From Thalassia testudinum (Eukaryota; Streptophyta; Magnoliopsida; Alismatales; Hydrocharitaceae): a DNA stretch of 64,000 nt. The stretch lies in NCBI GenBank assembly GCA_037157565.1, contig JAZHRO010000012.1:57589501-57653500 (forward strand), read 5' to 3'. A program made the position numbers and the translations under genes. Below are positions 12,048-22,884 of this stretch, in pieces. The notes under the pieces were generated by a model that was not told the DNA's origin, made no database searches, and saw only the letters and a list, made by a program, of their open reading frames with translations. Positions within the stretch are counted from its first letter, which is position 1, and every line of letters begins with the position of its first letter.

Positions 12048-12054
12048 TTTTATA
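12048..12054 (-). promoter_or_regulatory. TATA box of the 11332 solo LTR
   Basis: Reads CTATAAAAGGAG on the minus strand, an excellent plant TATA match, with the palindrome-rich U3 upstream of it. Confidence 0.65.
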
Positions 12055-12226
12055 GTTGCAAGGAGTGGGGGCAAAATGGACATTACATCTTCAAAATAAT
12101 AAATAAGGGGTCTTTAGTGACGGATAAAACCGTCGCTAAAGCCTCGACGTCGCCGTCGCCGCCGCGCCCACGCGCGCCTGCTCGGCTGGCCGCGCGTGTA
12201 ACGCCTACGCACGACCGCGTAGTCTC

Positions 12227-12254
12227 AGCCGTCCGATCGCGAGATCGGACGGCT
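12227..12254. other. Perfect inverted repeat, 12-bp arms
   Basis: AGCCGTCCGATC and GATCGGACGGCT flank the four-base spacer GCGA. It lies upstream of the solo LTR's TATA in sense orientation. Confidence 0.75.
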
Positions 12255-12516
12255 TAGATCGCGTCCGTGCCCGCTGCGTAGCGCGCCCGCCTGCGTGCGA
12301 TCGAGCGTTACGCCCGGCGTCCAATCGCGCGTCGTCCTGATTGAGCGCGCGCGGCCGTTGGATCTCCATCTGACGCTCATCCGCGCCCGCTCAATCGCGC
12401 CTTCCGCTCCCTCGCCGCGGCTCGAACTCGCGCCCCGCGCTCACGTAAGCGCGCTCGACCGCTGCGCTGTGGGGCGCGGATTGTCGAGCGCATGTTTTAA
12501 GCGCCGGGCGGCCACA

Positions 12517-12540
12517 GCCGTTGGATCGAGATCCAACGGC
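12517..12540. other. Perfect inverted repeat, 11-bp arms
   Basis: GCCGTTGGATC and GATCCAACGGC flank the two-base spacer GA. Same GATC-spacer-GATC layout as the repeat at 12227 but with different outer arms. Confidence 0.75.
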
Positions 12541-12595
12541 GGAGAGGAGACGGTGCGCGGTCTTCACAAGATGCATGCGGCCGATTGGGCGGCTG

Positions 12596-12619
12596 AGATG
12601 GCGCCACGTGGCGCCATCT
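12596..12619. other. 24-bp perfect palindrome centred on CACGTG
   Basis: Arms AGATGGCGCCAC and GTGGCGCCATCT join without a spacer; the centre is a G-box (CACGTG), the standard binding core of plant bZIP and bHLH factors. Confidence 0.75.
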
Positions 12620-13072
12620 TGGCCGTCCATCTTCTGGAAGTTGTAGATGGTGCCACGGATGTCGAATTGACTCGATTTTTGTGTCGTTGGGTTGCGATCG
12701 TCGATCCGAATTCATCCGTGTGGTCGGATTTATCATCTGAAGTGTGGATTTACACCATCCTGGCCCTTGATCTTCTAGGATTCCCCGATCTCTATCTGAT
12801 GCTACGGATGCCTGATTAGGGCGATCTTGGAGTCATTGAACTCCAATCATCGCCCTGATCACATCCATACGGTTGGATCTTTGATCCGAGGCCCCAATAA
12901 AATGTTTGCCCTGTCCAAGCACATAAAAGGAGACAATTAACCTCCATTTTATTCAAACTACTCTAAATGCAAAATGATGCATGTTATGCAATATTTATAT
13001 CATGAAATGCAATCCTATGCTTAAGAACATGCAAAAATAGACCTTTTAAGTAGTGTAATTGTGTTTACATCA

Positions 13073-14212
13073 GGTAGCTATGCTCATGAGGCTTCAGTTA
13101 TCGCTAAGCGTAAGCGACAACGTGACCCCGCTGCATGAACACACCCCTAACCCCTGCAACGAAGCATTTGTGTACACCACAAAATCGCCACTACTGTCCA
13201 GGATGGTAAGCACAGGAGCTGAAGTCAGTCTCTCCTTCAACTCCTGAAAACATGCCTCACACTCATCTGTCCAGGAAAAGGGCACGTCCTTCCGAATCAG
13301 CTGGGTCATAGGATGTGCAATCTGAGAGAATCCTCTGATAAACCATCGATAGTAACCTTCCAGTCCCAAAAAGCTGCGTATCTCTGTCACTGTACGTGGC
13401 CTCTCCCACCTGAGTACGACCTCAACCTTGGCTGGGTCCATAGCCAAACGATCCCCTGAAATCACGTGGCTCAAGAAGGTCACCTGCCTCAACCAAAACT
13501 TACACTTGTTGTACTTGGCATACAACCTGCGTCGCCTCAAAGTGTCCAGAATCATCCGTAGATGTTGCCCGTGCTGTGCTTGATCCTGCAAGTAAATGAG
13601 TACGTTGTCGATGAATACCACCACAAACTGGTCCAAGTACGGCCTGAAAACTTGGTTCATCAAATCCATAAAAGTAGTGGCGGCATTGGTCAACCCAAAC
13701 GGCATGACAAAGAACTCGTAGTGCCCGTACCGGGTACGGAAAGCTGTCTTGAAGACGTCGGTCTCCCTGATCCTCAACTGGTGGTAGCCTGACCTCAGAT
13801 CTATCTTGGAGAACACTGTGACATCTCGCAACTGGTCAAAAAAGTCGTCAATCCTCGGTAGCGGATACTTGTTCTTGATGGTGACCCTATTTAGCTGTCG
13901 GTAGTCAACACAAAGTTGCAGGGTACCATCCTTCTTCTTTACAAACAACACAGGGGATCCCCACGGGGACACACTGGGCCTCATAAAGCCCTTCTCCAAC
14001 AGGTCATGTAGCTGTGACTTGAGCTCTCACAGCTCAAGTAGTGCCATCTGGTACGGTGCAGTAGAAATGGGGCTGGTCCCTGGTACCAGTGAGATCTCAA
14101 ACTCGATCTCACGCTTTGGCGGTAGTCCTGGCAGCTTCTCTATAAACATGTTAGGGTACTCACAAACCACCGGAATACTCTGAAAGTCAGCCACGGGGCT
14201 AGGCTCTACCAC
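13073..14212 (-). pseudogene. Element B reverse transcriptase and RNase H start
   Basis: Minus-strand open segment from about 13999 to 13094 with the classic Ty3/gypsy RT blocks: [35 protein letters not shown], the catalytic block FIDNVLIYL (normally FIDDVLIYS, so one catalytic Asp is replaced by Asn) and [11 protein letters not shown]. RNase H then starts with [12 protein letters not shown], whose first Asp is also Asn. RT would copy element RNA; RNase H would remove the template. The frame is cut at 13073 by the solo LTR insertion and by a stop near 14027, upstream of which the linker to protease continues. Catalytic substitutions mean it could not be active even if rejoined. Confidence 0.85.
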
Positions 14213-14239
14213 TACACAGGCTAAGAAGCCCTTACACCC

Positions 14240-14770
14240 CTAGCTTAAGAGCCTCGCTGCCCGAAGCGCAGAGATCCATCTGAAACCTCCATCCACCGGC
14301 TGTCCGTGAAACTCAAAGGGAGGCAGCTCCGGTATGGAGAAGACGATCTTCCTCCCGAAACAGTCCACCAGGGCGTGGTAGGCGGACAGCCAGTCCACCC
14401 CTAGAATCATGCAAAAATCCTCCATCGGTATCACAATCAGGTCAGCGGGGAGGCTATGTCCCCCTATACTGACCTCGCACTCTGTGTAGACCTCCTCAGC
14501 TACAAACAACTGGCCACCTGGAAGTCTGATCACAAACGGATCCTTTAACAGTACACTGTCCTATCCCAAATTGATGGCAAAACTCGCAGCAACAAAAGAG
14601 TATGTGGCGTCGGAATCAAAAAGCACGTATACTAATCTGCCAGAAACGGTAACCATACCTGCCACCACTGAACCAAAAGCCCTGGCATCTCTGTGTGTTA
14701 GGGCATTGATACGCCCCTCAGTCCTCAGTGCAGACGAAGTAGCAACACTCTGGGTCAAGCGAGCAGCCAC
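14240..14770 (-). pseudogene. Element B protease region
   Basis: Contains the retroviral-type aspartic protease region with LFDSDATYSF, where the active-site triad is normally Asp-Ser-Gly; the Gly is replaced by Asp here. The segment SIGGHSLPADLIVIPMEDF follows, then DWLSAYHALVDC, as in plant Ty3/gypsy proteases. It would cut the polyprotein. A stop near 14560 separates two open pieces. Inactive by both criteria. Confidence 0.8.
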
Positions 14771-16003
14771 TGGTCAATACCCTCCTCGTGATTGCTGCCC
14801 TCCTCCACACGCCTAGGGACCACGACAACCAGCTCGGTGCGGGGAGCATCTGCTGCGCTCCGACCCTAGATGGGCAATCCCTCCTGATGTGACCCGGCTG
14901 GCCACACTGGTAGCAGAGGGGAACACGACCTCCTCCCTCGGTAGGTCCTTGCTGACGGTTGGGCGGGGGTCTAGTGCTAACGGCTGGCCCCTGTCTGGGG
15001 CCCCTAAAGGCCACCGATGACCCCGCAAAATGAGATGGCACTCCTGTGGGTGCCGCATGCCTCCGCTCTCGACGACCCTGAGAGTACTCTGGCTAGTAGG
15101 GCCTCTTCCGCCCGCTGTCGGTGTCTCATGCGATCGAGTTGGTCTCCTCGTAGGTCATGGCTGCCTCAACCACTCGTGAGAAGGTGGGCAGCTTCAGGGG
15201 TTTGACATGCCCCCGAATAGCAGGTCGGAGCCCCTCAGTGAACCTCCACAGATGCTCCTCCTCTGTAGCCACAGCTGTCGATGCAAAACGTGGCAGCTCC
15301 AAGAAGCGTGTGCGATATGCACTAACAGTCATCATCCCCTGGCGGAGAGTGTGGAACTCCTGCCTCCTCTGGTCCTGCCAGGTCTGCGGAAAGTACTGCT
15401 CACAGAAGAGGGTCACGAACTGGTCCCACGTCAGCTCTCCCCTCTCCTGGCCTCTTACTACCCTCCACCACCTGTGTGCCGTGCTCCCTAGCTGGTACGT
15501 AGCAAAGGCCATGCGGCACTCTGTAGGAGGGTGAAGTTTGTCAAACACCTTCTCGATTTGCTCCATCCAATCCTATGCCTCAGACGAGTCCTCATCCCCC
15601 TTGAAGGAGGGGGGCTTCAGCTTTTGGAACTAATTGAAAAGCTCGTGGTGCAGGTGCAGTGTGGGAGCGGGCACGCCTCCAGGCAAAAAGGGCTCATCTC
15701 GGAAGTGTCTGAGTGCGATGGGGGCGGTGGAGGACTACCCCCTCACTCTCCTGCTTGTCTAGTGCTGCGGCGATCTCTCTATCCCACCGCGGACTCCCCC
15801 TCCACGTCCTCAGGAAGAGGTGCCTGTGGAGGCTGGTGGAGCTTCTCTCGTACAATATCCTTGATCAGCTGGGTGAGATCCTGGGCCTGAACGCCCGGGA
15901 TAAGAGGTGGGTCAACTGGCACCTCAGGCCCGGCACGTACGCCCCTCCGACCTCGTCCACGACCGCGACCACGACCCGCCTCGAGAACTCCCCGACGAGG
16001 CAT
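14718..16003 (-). pseudogene. Element B gag
   Basis: Start codon at 16003-16001 (MPRRG) with a Gly/Arg-rich lead. A capsid segment (about 15566-15126) carries the conserved retrotransposon-gag blocks MAFATYQLGSTAHRWW, FCEQYFPQTW and RFTEGLRPAI. A zinc knuckle CYQCGQPGHIRRDC sits near 14915-14870. At least two frameshifts and stops separate these pieces. Gag packages the RNA, and the knuckle binds nucleic acid. Length and order match element D. Confidence 0.85.
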
Positions 16004-16171
16004 CTCCTGTAAGGAGACGCAAAAGATAGGCAAAAGGGTCAACGATACTGAATTTCTTCGAAAAAAAGACTTAGAACGGATATCAAGGCAATACGTTATG
16101 ATGGCTACCCTAGTTGCATGCATGTGAACGGTTATTCTCAAGCCAATTGGTTCATTTCTCGGGACGACCTT

Positions 16172-16183
16172 GCTTTGATACCA
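16172..16183 (-). promoter_or_regulatory. Primer-binding site of element B
   Basis: TGGTATCAAAGC on the minus strand; one change from the initiator-Met complement seen in A, C and D. It lies three bases inside the LTR edge. Confidence 0.8.
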
Positions 16184-17064
16184 TCTTATTATGACCCGGT
16201 TCCCGGATCCCTATAGGACCTGAGACCGGCTCACCTCGACTAACCCCAAGACCCAGTCGTCCAACAAGAAATAACCAAAAAGCAGGAAAGTAAACCACAT
16301 TCACATATGCAATATAACTAAGCAGTAAAAATGTACAAGCAGTAAAGGAAAGATAAGCTGCTATTCCATTACATACCACCACAACAACAGAACAACGGAA
16401 ATGAAAGTAACAGTAGAGACAACAGTAGAAAAGAAAAAGTCTGAATACTCACTACAACAGTAAGGGGGTACAACAAGGAAGTGCAGAAAACTACGGCTGG
16501 GCTCGACTGGGCCCAGCACCCTCCGCAGTAGGAAGCTCGGACTACTCAACTCCTGGTCCTGGACAGTGTTATGAAAAAGACAGAGTCAGCGAACGTTGAG
16601 TAGAGTAGTATCTATACTATCTAAAACAGTAAAAGCAACAAGTTTGATTCTCTTTTCAATTTATTTTGTTTTATGTGTATTTCCTGTTCACCCATTTTTC
16701 TCAAATATCCAGATATTCTTGATCTAGCATGTTCCTCGTAGGAACGATCTTGATTGTAGTCTTTTCCGAAGAATAGAAGGTACACGTGGTGCTCTCCTGG
16801 CCAGGAGAGTCTCCCGTGGTAGTCTTACACCCAGTCAGTCACCTTGAAGTCACTGTCAAGATGTAGCGGTGACTACGACATGCATGATAAACGCACGGGT
16901 AGCTACCCCGCACTGACATGCGGTCAGTCGTTTCCACTAGCAGGTAGGCCCAAAGTACAGCACGGAACAGTATAGGGCCTTGTCCTCTCAGAATAGGGGT
17001 CTCGCCCCTCCATAGTCCGCGCACCCTCGTCTAACTACCCCGGTTTGACCAGAGGGCCTAACAA

Positions 17065-17280
17065 GTCGGTGTAGGGTGACTAGTTGAACTCTGGGTCCTA
17101 TGGGGTGGCTAGCTCTCTCCCTACACTAGTAGCTCACCTCAGTACCGCATACACGAGGGCCAACAGGAGTCGGTGTAGAGTGGCTAATCCTATCCCCAGG
17201 TCTCAACCCAAGGGCAGCTAGCTCCACTCTACACGAAAAGGGGGCAGTTGCTCTCTTTGGTACCACGTACTCAAGGGCCA
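17065..17280 (-). other. Duplicated hairpin module, LTR B right
   Basis: Unit 1 pairs GTGTAGGG (17069-17076) with CCCTACAC (17119-17126). Unit 2 pairs GTGTAGAGTGG (17173-17183) with CCACTCTACAC (17224-17234), 11 perfect pairs. Compared with the left LTR, one base pair in each stem is changed on both sides. Confidence 0.6.
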
Positions 17281-18242
17281 ACACACTTCCTGTCTACATT
17301 CCAGGTGATGAGAGCCTCATCATGAGCCATAACTAGCTCATTTTGACCCACTAAAGAAGATAAAAGCTCCTACATAACCTAGAAGAAGGCATAAATAAAG
17401 GAATAAGTGCTGTGAGAAGAAAACATAAAATAAAGGTTAAAACTGTAATTTTACCAGTGTAGTACATAAACGGGATTTCTCAGAGGCAAAACATAGGTCA
17501 AATGGTCTAAATGAGATAAAAAGTGGGTTGAGTCAATCAGAAATGGGTTATGTGCAATCTAGGAATTAAATGACATTTGGTAACCCTAAAACAGACCCGC
17601 TTAAATTAACAAGGTTCCGGTCAGGATAAAAAGCAAGTAAACCCTTTAAAAATCATGGAAAAATACTCCTTAGGGTTTAGAACACTTAATGTGGCCTTTG
17701 GAACCTAGTTTGACCTAGATTAGGGTCCTAGCCATTCAAGTAACATAATTTAGGTTTTTACGTAAAATACCCAGTCAAACGAGGTCAAACCTAAAATCCA
17801 ACTTCAACATTGGATTCCTTGGGTCAAAATTAGGTTTGTACCAAAATTTGGACCTAAGGGGAGGTCATCTTGACCTACTTTGCAATTTAGTACACCCAAA
17901 TCACAATTTGGTCCCTATCTTTTGAATATCTTTGCAAAGAGCCCCCTAAGTTCCTCGCCACCTTTGCAATCAGGTCCTTCCACCATTGTTAGGGCAGAAC
18001 CAAGCTCCGGCGAGGTTCAGAGAGGGATTACTCTCTGATTCCTCAGATATTCCCTCCCAGAAATGGAAGGGAGACTCTCTGAGGAATTCCCTTCCACTTA
18101 AGGCCAATCACAATCTCTGGTGTGAACCCAATCTCTCATGCGAACGCACGAAGGATTTGGGTATCTTAACCTCTTTCCATCTCCAGCAAGCTGGCGGAGG
18201 CGATTGCGTGCCCTCCACGCCCTGAACAACTGGCCTAGTGCC

Positions 18243-18249
18243 TATAAAA
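18243..18249 (+). promoter_or_regulatory. TATA box of the 17306 solo LTR
   Basis: CCTATAAAAGAATCC context, about 940 bases from the TG start. The position is shared with the reverse copies at 31704 and 62201. Confidence 0.65.
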
Positions 18250-18866
18250 GAATCCACACCTCCGGCCACTCAATTTCAGCTTGATTTGGCCGAGTTTCAA
18301 CCTTCAATTCGTCTCCTCCTTCCCGGCCAAAGTTCCCAGCAAGCTCTGGCGAGCCCCCCTCCCCTCCCTCTTCGCTGTGCCACAAAACCAGTGGCAGAGT
18401 CATCTTCCTGACTCTCCTCCGTGTCGCGCAGCACCCGCGCACACTGCCTCAGCCCCGTCGTCGCCGCCGTTCTCCTCCACTGGGCAGCATCTTCTCCAAC
18501 GACAGCAGGTACAGCTGTCCACCCTCCGTCCCCCTTCGTCCCTACAATTAGGTTAGAACTACTCTCCATCTTCCTCTCTCTCTTTTCCCCCTGTTATTTC
18601 ATTGAATTGCCCCTCGACCGTCGCTGACCACCTCCATCTTCCTCGCCACTGACCGACCTCCGGCGAGCAGCTCCCACCATTCCACCCCTCCACACGGCTC
18701 TCCAACCGATTCATAAGCTTCCCCTCACCACCAGGAAAAACTTCCGCCCATCCATCATCCTTCTACACCTCCACCACAGCCCCTCGAACAACCCCACACT
18801 TCCGGCCACATGTTGACCTAGGCCCGCACGCCTAGGCCATCCCACGGCCTGCCGCAAGGCTCACCA

Positions 18867-18920
18867 CCTTCGTCGTGCCACAGCGAAGGTGCCCAGCTGG
18901 TCTGATTAGGCCAATAGGCC
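18867..18920 (+). other. Conserved hairpin pair in the 17306 LTR
   Basis: An imperfect stem CCTTCGTCGTG with CACAGCGAAGG, then GGCC-AATA-GGCC at 18909-18920. The copy at 31036-31089 has the same two stems in reverse, with a perfect first stem and a different second loop. Confidence 0.5.
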
Positions 18921-19487
18921 GTATTGGTGTTTGACAGTGTCGACGCTCTTGCCGCCATTGACGACAGTTGAAGAAGCTCCAAGCAGCTCCAGGCGTCAGG
19001 TCTTCCAGGCTCCAGGCGTAGCAGGTTCGCGCGAGCGTTGCGAAGCCCTCGGGTCCAGCAAGCAGCACTGTGAAGCTCCCAGCTGTGGCGATTGCACGAA
19101 AGCTCTGCGGGCGCGCGCGAAATTGAGGCAGGCCAGATAGTCCCACATCGGTTAAACGCAACGCGTAGGTATGCTATAAGTTGAATTTGTGTTCTCTGCT
19201 TACCGCCTCCAAAAGCACAGGGGTGAGGTCCCTCACCTGACCCACTCGCCTCATCCGTGGCTTGACCTCGCGGACCTGGCGGGATCTGACCTGACCCATC
19301 CTGAGCACACCTCGCGCATCACCCACCTGCCGGTGCGCTTGGTTCCGGGTGCGAAATCCGACCCGATTACCCGTGTGGCTCTGGGAGAGCGTCCCCGAGT
19401 GAATTGCTGAGAGAGAGAGACACGCGGGTAGAGGGAAATGGGTAGGTTTTGCTCTGTGTAGGCACAGGCTGAACGCTGAGGAAGAAA

Positions 19488-19832
19488 GACTTAGCCGCGA
19501 GGAAGAAGAAGAGAAGAAACAAGAAGCAGCAAGGCAAAGAAGAAGAAGAAGGAAGAAGGAAGGCAAGGCAGAAAAGAGAAGAAAGGAGAAGAAAGAAGAG
19601 AAAAGAAGCAAAGGCAAGAAGAACAGAAAGACCAAAGAAGAGAAAAGAAGCCTTCGCAGGAAAGAAAGAAGAAGAAGAAGACAGAAGAGAGACTGCAGAG
19701 AAAGAAGAGAGGCCAAGTGAAGACTGCAAAGAGAAGAGAAGAGGAAGAAGAAGCCTTCGCAGAAGCCAAGATCAGGAGGAAGAAGGAGAGACTGCTGAGA
19801 AGAAGAAAAGGAAATATCAGAAGAGAAGAATA
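19488..19832 (+). repeat. Purine-rich (GAA/GAAG) tract
   Basis: About 340 bases almost all A and G, with only scattered C or T. It lies in the transcribed leader of the LTR. The reverse copy at 30040-30480 has the matching pyrimidine tract, so the strand bias follows element orientation. Open frames through it (Lys/Glu or, antisense, Ser/Phe/Leu) are composition artefacts. Confidence 0.75.
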
Positions 19833-19842
19833 ACACTTTTAA

Positions 19843-19868
19843 GACGTCTGATCACAAGATCAGACGTC
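19843..19868. other. GACGTC inverted repeat with 11-bp arms
   Basis: GACGTCTGATC and GATCAGACGTC flank ACAA; every arm base pairs. A run of T follows shortly after. It unites the GACGTC motif of the Tekay and copia LTRs with the GATC-spacer-GATC layout of the 11332 and 22703 LTRs. Confidence 0.75.
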
Positions 19869-21615
19869 CAATTTCATTTTTTTTGTCATGATTACTTTTA
19901 ATCGCATACATTCATATTTGAATTAACATTTTGAGTAAATTAAAGTGTTCAATTACATTTTGATTAGTAGTAAATTCCATTTGCTCCCTGTGTTCGACCT
20001 CGGATACTCCGATTTTCGAGTAATAAAATTCTCTATTTGTTTGAACGCTTTGTCAGCTATACTACAACATGACATTCTTTTAAACCCGCACAAAAGCGTT
20101 GCGAACACCAGGTTTCCATCTAACCACAGGAACTCTACTCCTAATTCCTCGTAGGGTTCATGCTCATGTTCACCTCATTTATTCCGATCCAGATTCCACC
20201 ATTCACGATTCAGTTCTTATTTATATACCGGCAGCTCGTGTTTCCATAATTCGATACATGCAACAGGTGATTTCACAGATACTTGTTCATAAATTATAGG
20301 CAGCTCATAGTTATATTGCTAATAGTTTAGCTAAAACATGCATGCAAATACGTTATACGGCACAAACGATTCATTCATTCCTCTATCCTAGGGCTCATGC
20401 CACATCCTAGGGTTCCAAGCTATTATTTCCATAAGCACATTCTTATCAAATATTATTAACAATATTTAAACCACTCTACCAGATAATTCGGGAGTAATGG
20501 GGGCTCGAATCGTAGACCTAGGCATCTCCGCGAGCCCTAAACACGCAGCAGGCTGAAACCCTAACCTCGGGATTACATCACCAAAGGAAGGTTCATAATA
20601 ATGTATAAAGGTTTCTAGTACGTAGAAAAACTTGCAAGGAAACTATAGGTACTTCATTTGCGTAAATCGGATCTCGATCGGACCCCAAACGGGTCAAAAA
20701 CGTGTCTACTGTCCAAAATCAGACGTCTGGAAATAAGTCCAGATGTCTTAAAAGATACAGAACTCTACCTCAAGTCCTTGCGGCATCCTCAGATGTCCAG
20801 GCCTCCTCTGCGATCATCTGAAGGCCGTTCCAGACGTCGGACCACTCCTCCGGTCGTTTGGTGAGCTGATCTGACGTCCAAAAGTGCGTGGGAGAGCTTT
20901 CCGTGCTCCGTCTCAAGGCTGCTCCTGCGTATAACAGTTGCAGCCACCCAAATCAGGCCCAACAAATAATTCTGCGGTGAGGCCTACATGGCCGTAACCT
21001 CAAAAAGAAGGTATCTTTACGATAAAAGAGCTTTCAGACATCTGGTTTCAACTCCAGACATCCAGATGCTCTGCCAGCCATCTAGACTCTGCTCTAGACG
21101 TCTGATACTGGAAAATTTCCAATACCAGAACCTGCTCCCAGCTCTCTCTGCCGCGCTCCTCCTCGCTTCCCCGCAGCTCCAGCCACTACAGATGGTCGAG
21201 GCCGCCTCTCCGGACTCTCTCCTCCTCCCGCACGTGCATGTGGTGGCCGTGCGAGCTCCACCGAGCTTCCACTGAAGCTCTCGACCTCGGCCTCCTCCTC
21301 CCCCCGCACTCTCCTCCTTCTCGCCCTCTCGCTCTCCCTCGCTCACCTCCTCTCGCGGCTCTAAAGGTGGGGTGGTGGTGTGTGGAGTGGAGAGGAGGGG
21401 AGAGGTCTTTATAGATGGCTGGGGTTTAGTGTTAGGGCAGGAGAGGAGGAAAAAGGAGAGAGAGAAGAAGGTCCTGCGCGCAGCACACGGAGGGCATAGT
21501 ATGCGTGTAGAAATTTCATTTTCAGACGTCCGGAAAAATGGTCTAAACGTCTGGACAGACGTCTGACTGAGACTCCAGACGTCTTAAAATACTAAAAGTA
21601 GGACGGATCTTTACA

Positions 21616-22702
21616 GTCGCCTAGAAGACATTTAACAGGAAGGATATTTTTACATTAATGTCAAATCATCGATTTAGTTTTAGCATTGGAAAAAATCTAG
21701 AGACAAATATAGTGAGGTAAACAAAAGTCCAAGCACCACAACATGGCCTCAAAATTACATCAGTCAAATGGAAGGAAAGTGGTACAACAAACCATACTAA
21801 CATATTCATTTCTAATTTTCCGTAAGGATTTCATATTCATATTTTGACAATTAAAAATAGGCAAAAGAACGTGGATAGGATTAATGGGGCGAGACATATC
21901 TTATCTTCTTAAGATATAAATGAGTCAAATAGCCATCACATGAATAAAAAAATTCTGGTGATTACTAGTTATTTATTACATGTTAAATAAAGATCACATT
22001 ACTACTTAAAGAAAGTTTTAATCTCTGACATGTAGTTTTGTACCAACCACTGCAAATATCATGGATTTAGCTATTAATAGATCTACTTATCAACACTACA
22101 ATTAATCTAAAATATATGCAACTACAAATCTCTTTTTGTTATCCTATTATTTAACCTATAGATAATTCTATCATGACATTAATTATGTTAGAAGAAACTT
22201 ACAAAACTCTTTTTGTTACAAGAAACCTATATACATGAATAATAAACATAAACTTACATATTCCTTTTAACATTTTGAATAAATAAAACAAAGATATTTA
22301 TAAATGTAATCACATTATACCTTTAGAAATGGAACTCTAAGAGTCATGACGACTACTTACTACACGTCTTTCACGTCGAGTGCTTACCATCTGCATAGAA
22401 GTTAACATTTAATTACACAATGAAATAAATATAAGATTGCATGCAAAACACACCTCTATCTTATTGGGCCTGCGCCTTTACAAAGCCAAGTCCAGCTTGG
22501 CTCAATAAGTAATCAAGTTTGGATTTTTTGTTCAAGGTCACCTTTTTAGTTTATCGAGTTGGATTTGCAAGTAAGCTCTTAACTAAGTGAGCCAATCTTG
22601 TTGGCCGTGAACTTTTTTGATGAGATAATCTGCCACCAACAACACTCATAACTAAGTGAGTATGATGCAAACACTGACGGGCGCGATACACGTTGGTTTA
22701 GT
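21616..22702. other. CACTA interior, non-coding
   Basis: AT-rich part of the CACTA element between Tekay B and the next LTR insertion. I see no supported exon, although an intron-rich transposase gene could have lost exons here. Confidence 0.5.
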
Positions 22703-22846
22703 TGTGTCATTATAGCATCCGTTAGTGACATCGATTTTAATTAAATATTGGATTTGGTGAGTTCAAGTGTCGAACACGAGGAGTGAAATTAGATTACTTT
22801 GTTTCTTTTAGTTGTCACAGGAAGTTTGGTTCGCTTGCGAGAAAGC

Positions 22847-22848
<2 letters not shown>

Positions 22849-22881
<33 letters not shown>
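22849..22881. repeat. (GA)n microsatellite
   Basis: Uninterrupted GA dinucleotides, just inside the conserved box of the LTR. Similar GA-rich runs occupy the same relative place at 11551-11580 and 29992-30021. Confidence 0.9.

Positions 22882-22884
<3 letters not shown>

Larger units (their letters stand above)
11332..13072 (-). mobile_element. Solo LTR inserted in element B pol
   Basis: Begins TGTTGAACG and ends TTTACATCA, flanked on both sides by GGTAG; removing it rejoins the RNase H region of B. No coding region or second LTR is present, so it is a solo LTR. Orientation is minus: a TATA (TATAAAA) lies at 12048-12054 and the box GTCGAACTCAGGGAG near 11451 is at the distal end. The U3 is GC-rich (12140-12620) and holds three perfect inverted repeats (12227-12254, 12517-12540, 12596-12619). 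It is related in layout to the LTRs at 22703, 17306, 29825, E and Y. Confidence 0.85.
17306..20107 (+). mobile_element. Solo LTR inserted in the 5' LTR of element B
   Basis: TGATGAGAGCC...GCGAACA flanked by CCAGG on both sides; the flanks rejoin exactly as in the sister LTR. No coding capacity is present. Orientation is plus from TATAAAA at 18243-18249. Distal landmarks in order are: a 23-bp hairpin at 18867-18889, a conserved GAGGCGATAAGC-like box (reverse, near 19200), a roughly 340-base purine-rich tract, a GACGTC inverted repeat at 19843-19868 and the box GTTCGACCTCG (reverse) near 19993. Copies of the same family are at 29825-32640 and in Y. Confidence 0.85.
6820..21615 (-). mobile_element. 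Tekay-like Ty3/gypsy element B (full length, nested)
   Basis: Complete LTR-internal-LTR structure on the minus strand, flanked by GTCAC on the left and GTCGC on the right (5-bp target duplication with one change). LTRs are about 2.6 kb each once insertions are removed. The internal region is about 5.0 kb net, enough for a single gag-pol frame. Primer-binding site, gag, protease, RT, RNase H and integrase occur in canonical Ty3/gypsy order. Two LTR insertions (11332-13072 and 17306-20107) came later. The two LTRs differ at about 9 of the first 64 bases by eye, so B is older than D. Confidence 0.9.
16187..21615 (-). repeat. 5' LTR of element B (split by an insertion)
   Basis: Starts TATTATGACC (the expected TG is mutated to TA) and ends ATCTTTACA. 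Without the 17306-20107 insertion it is about 2.6 kb, matching the 3' LTR throughout. TATA lies at 21408-21413 on the minus strand, with GACGTC-type arrays at 20710-21110 and 21520-21590. Confidence 0.9.

Noticed and set aside
12295..12819. 174-codon plus-strand frame
   Set aside because: Antisense through the palindrome-rich U3 of the 11332 LTR; Arg/Ala-rich by base composition.
19174..19836. 220-codon minus-strand frame rich in Ser, Phe and Leu
   Set aside because: Antisense reading of the purine tract of a solo LTR; composition alone explains it. The same applies to the frames at 29985-30301 and 30093-30512.
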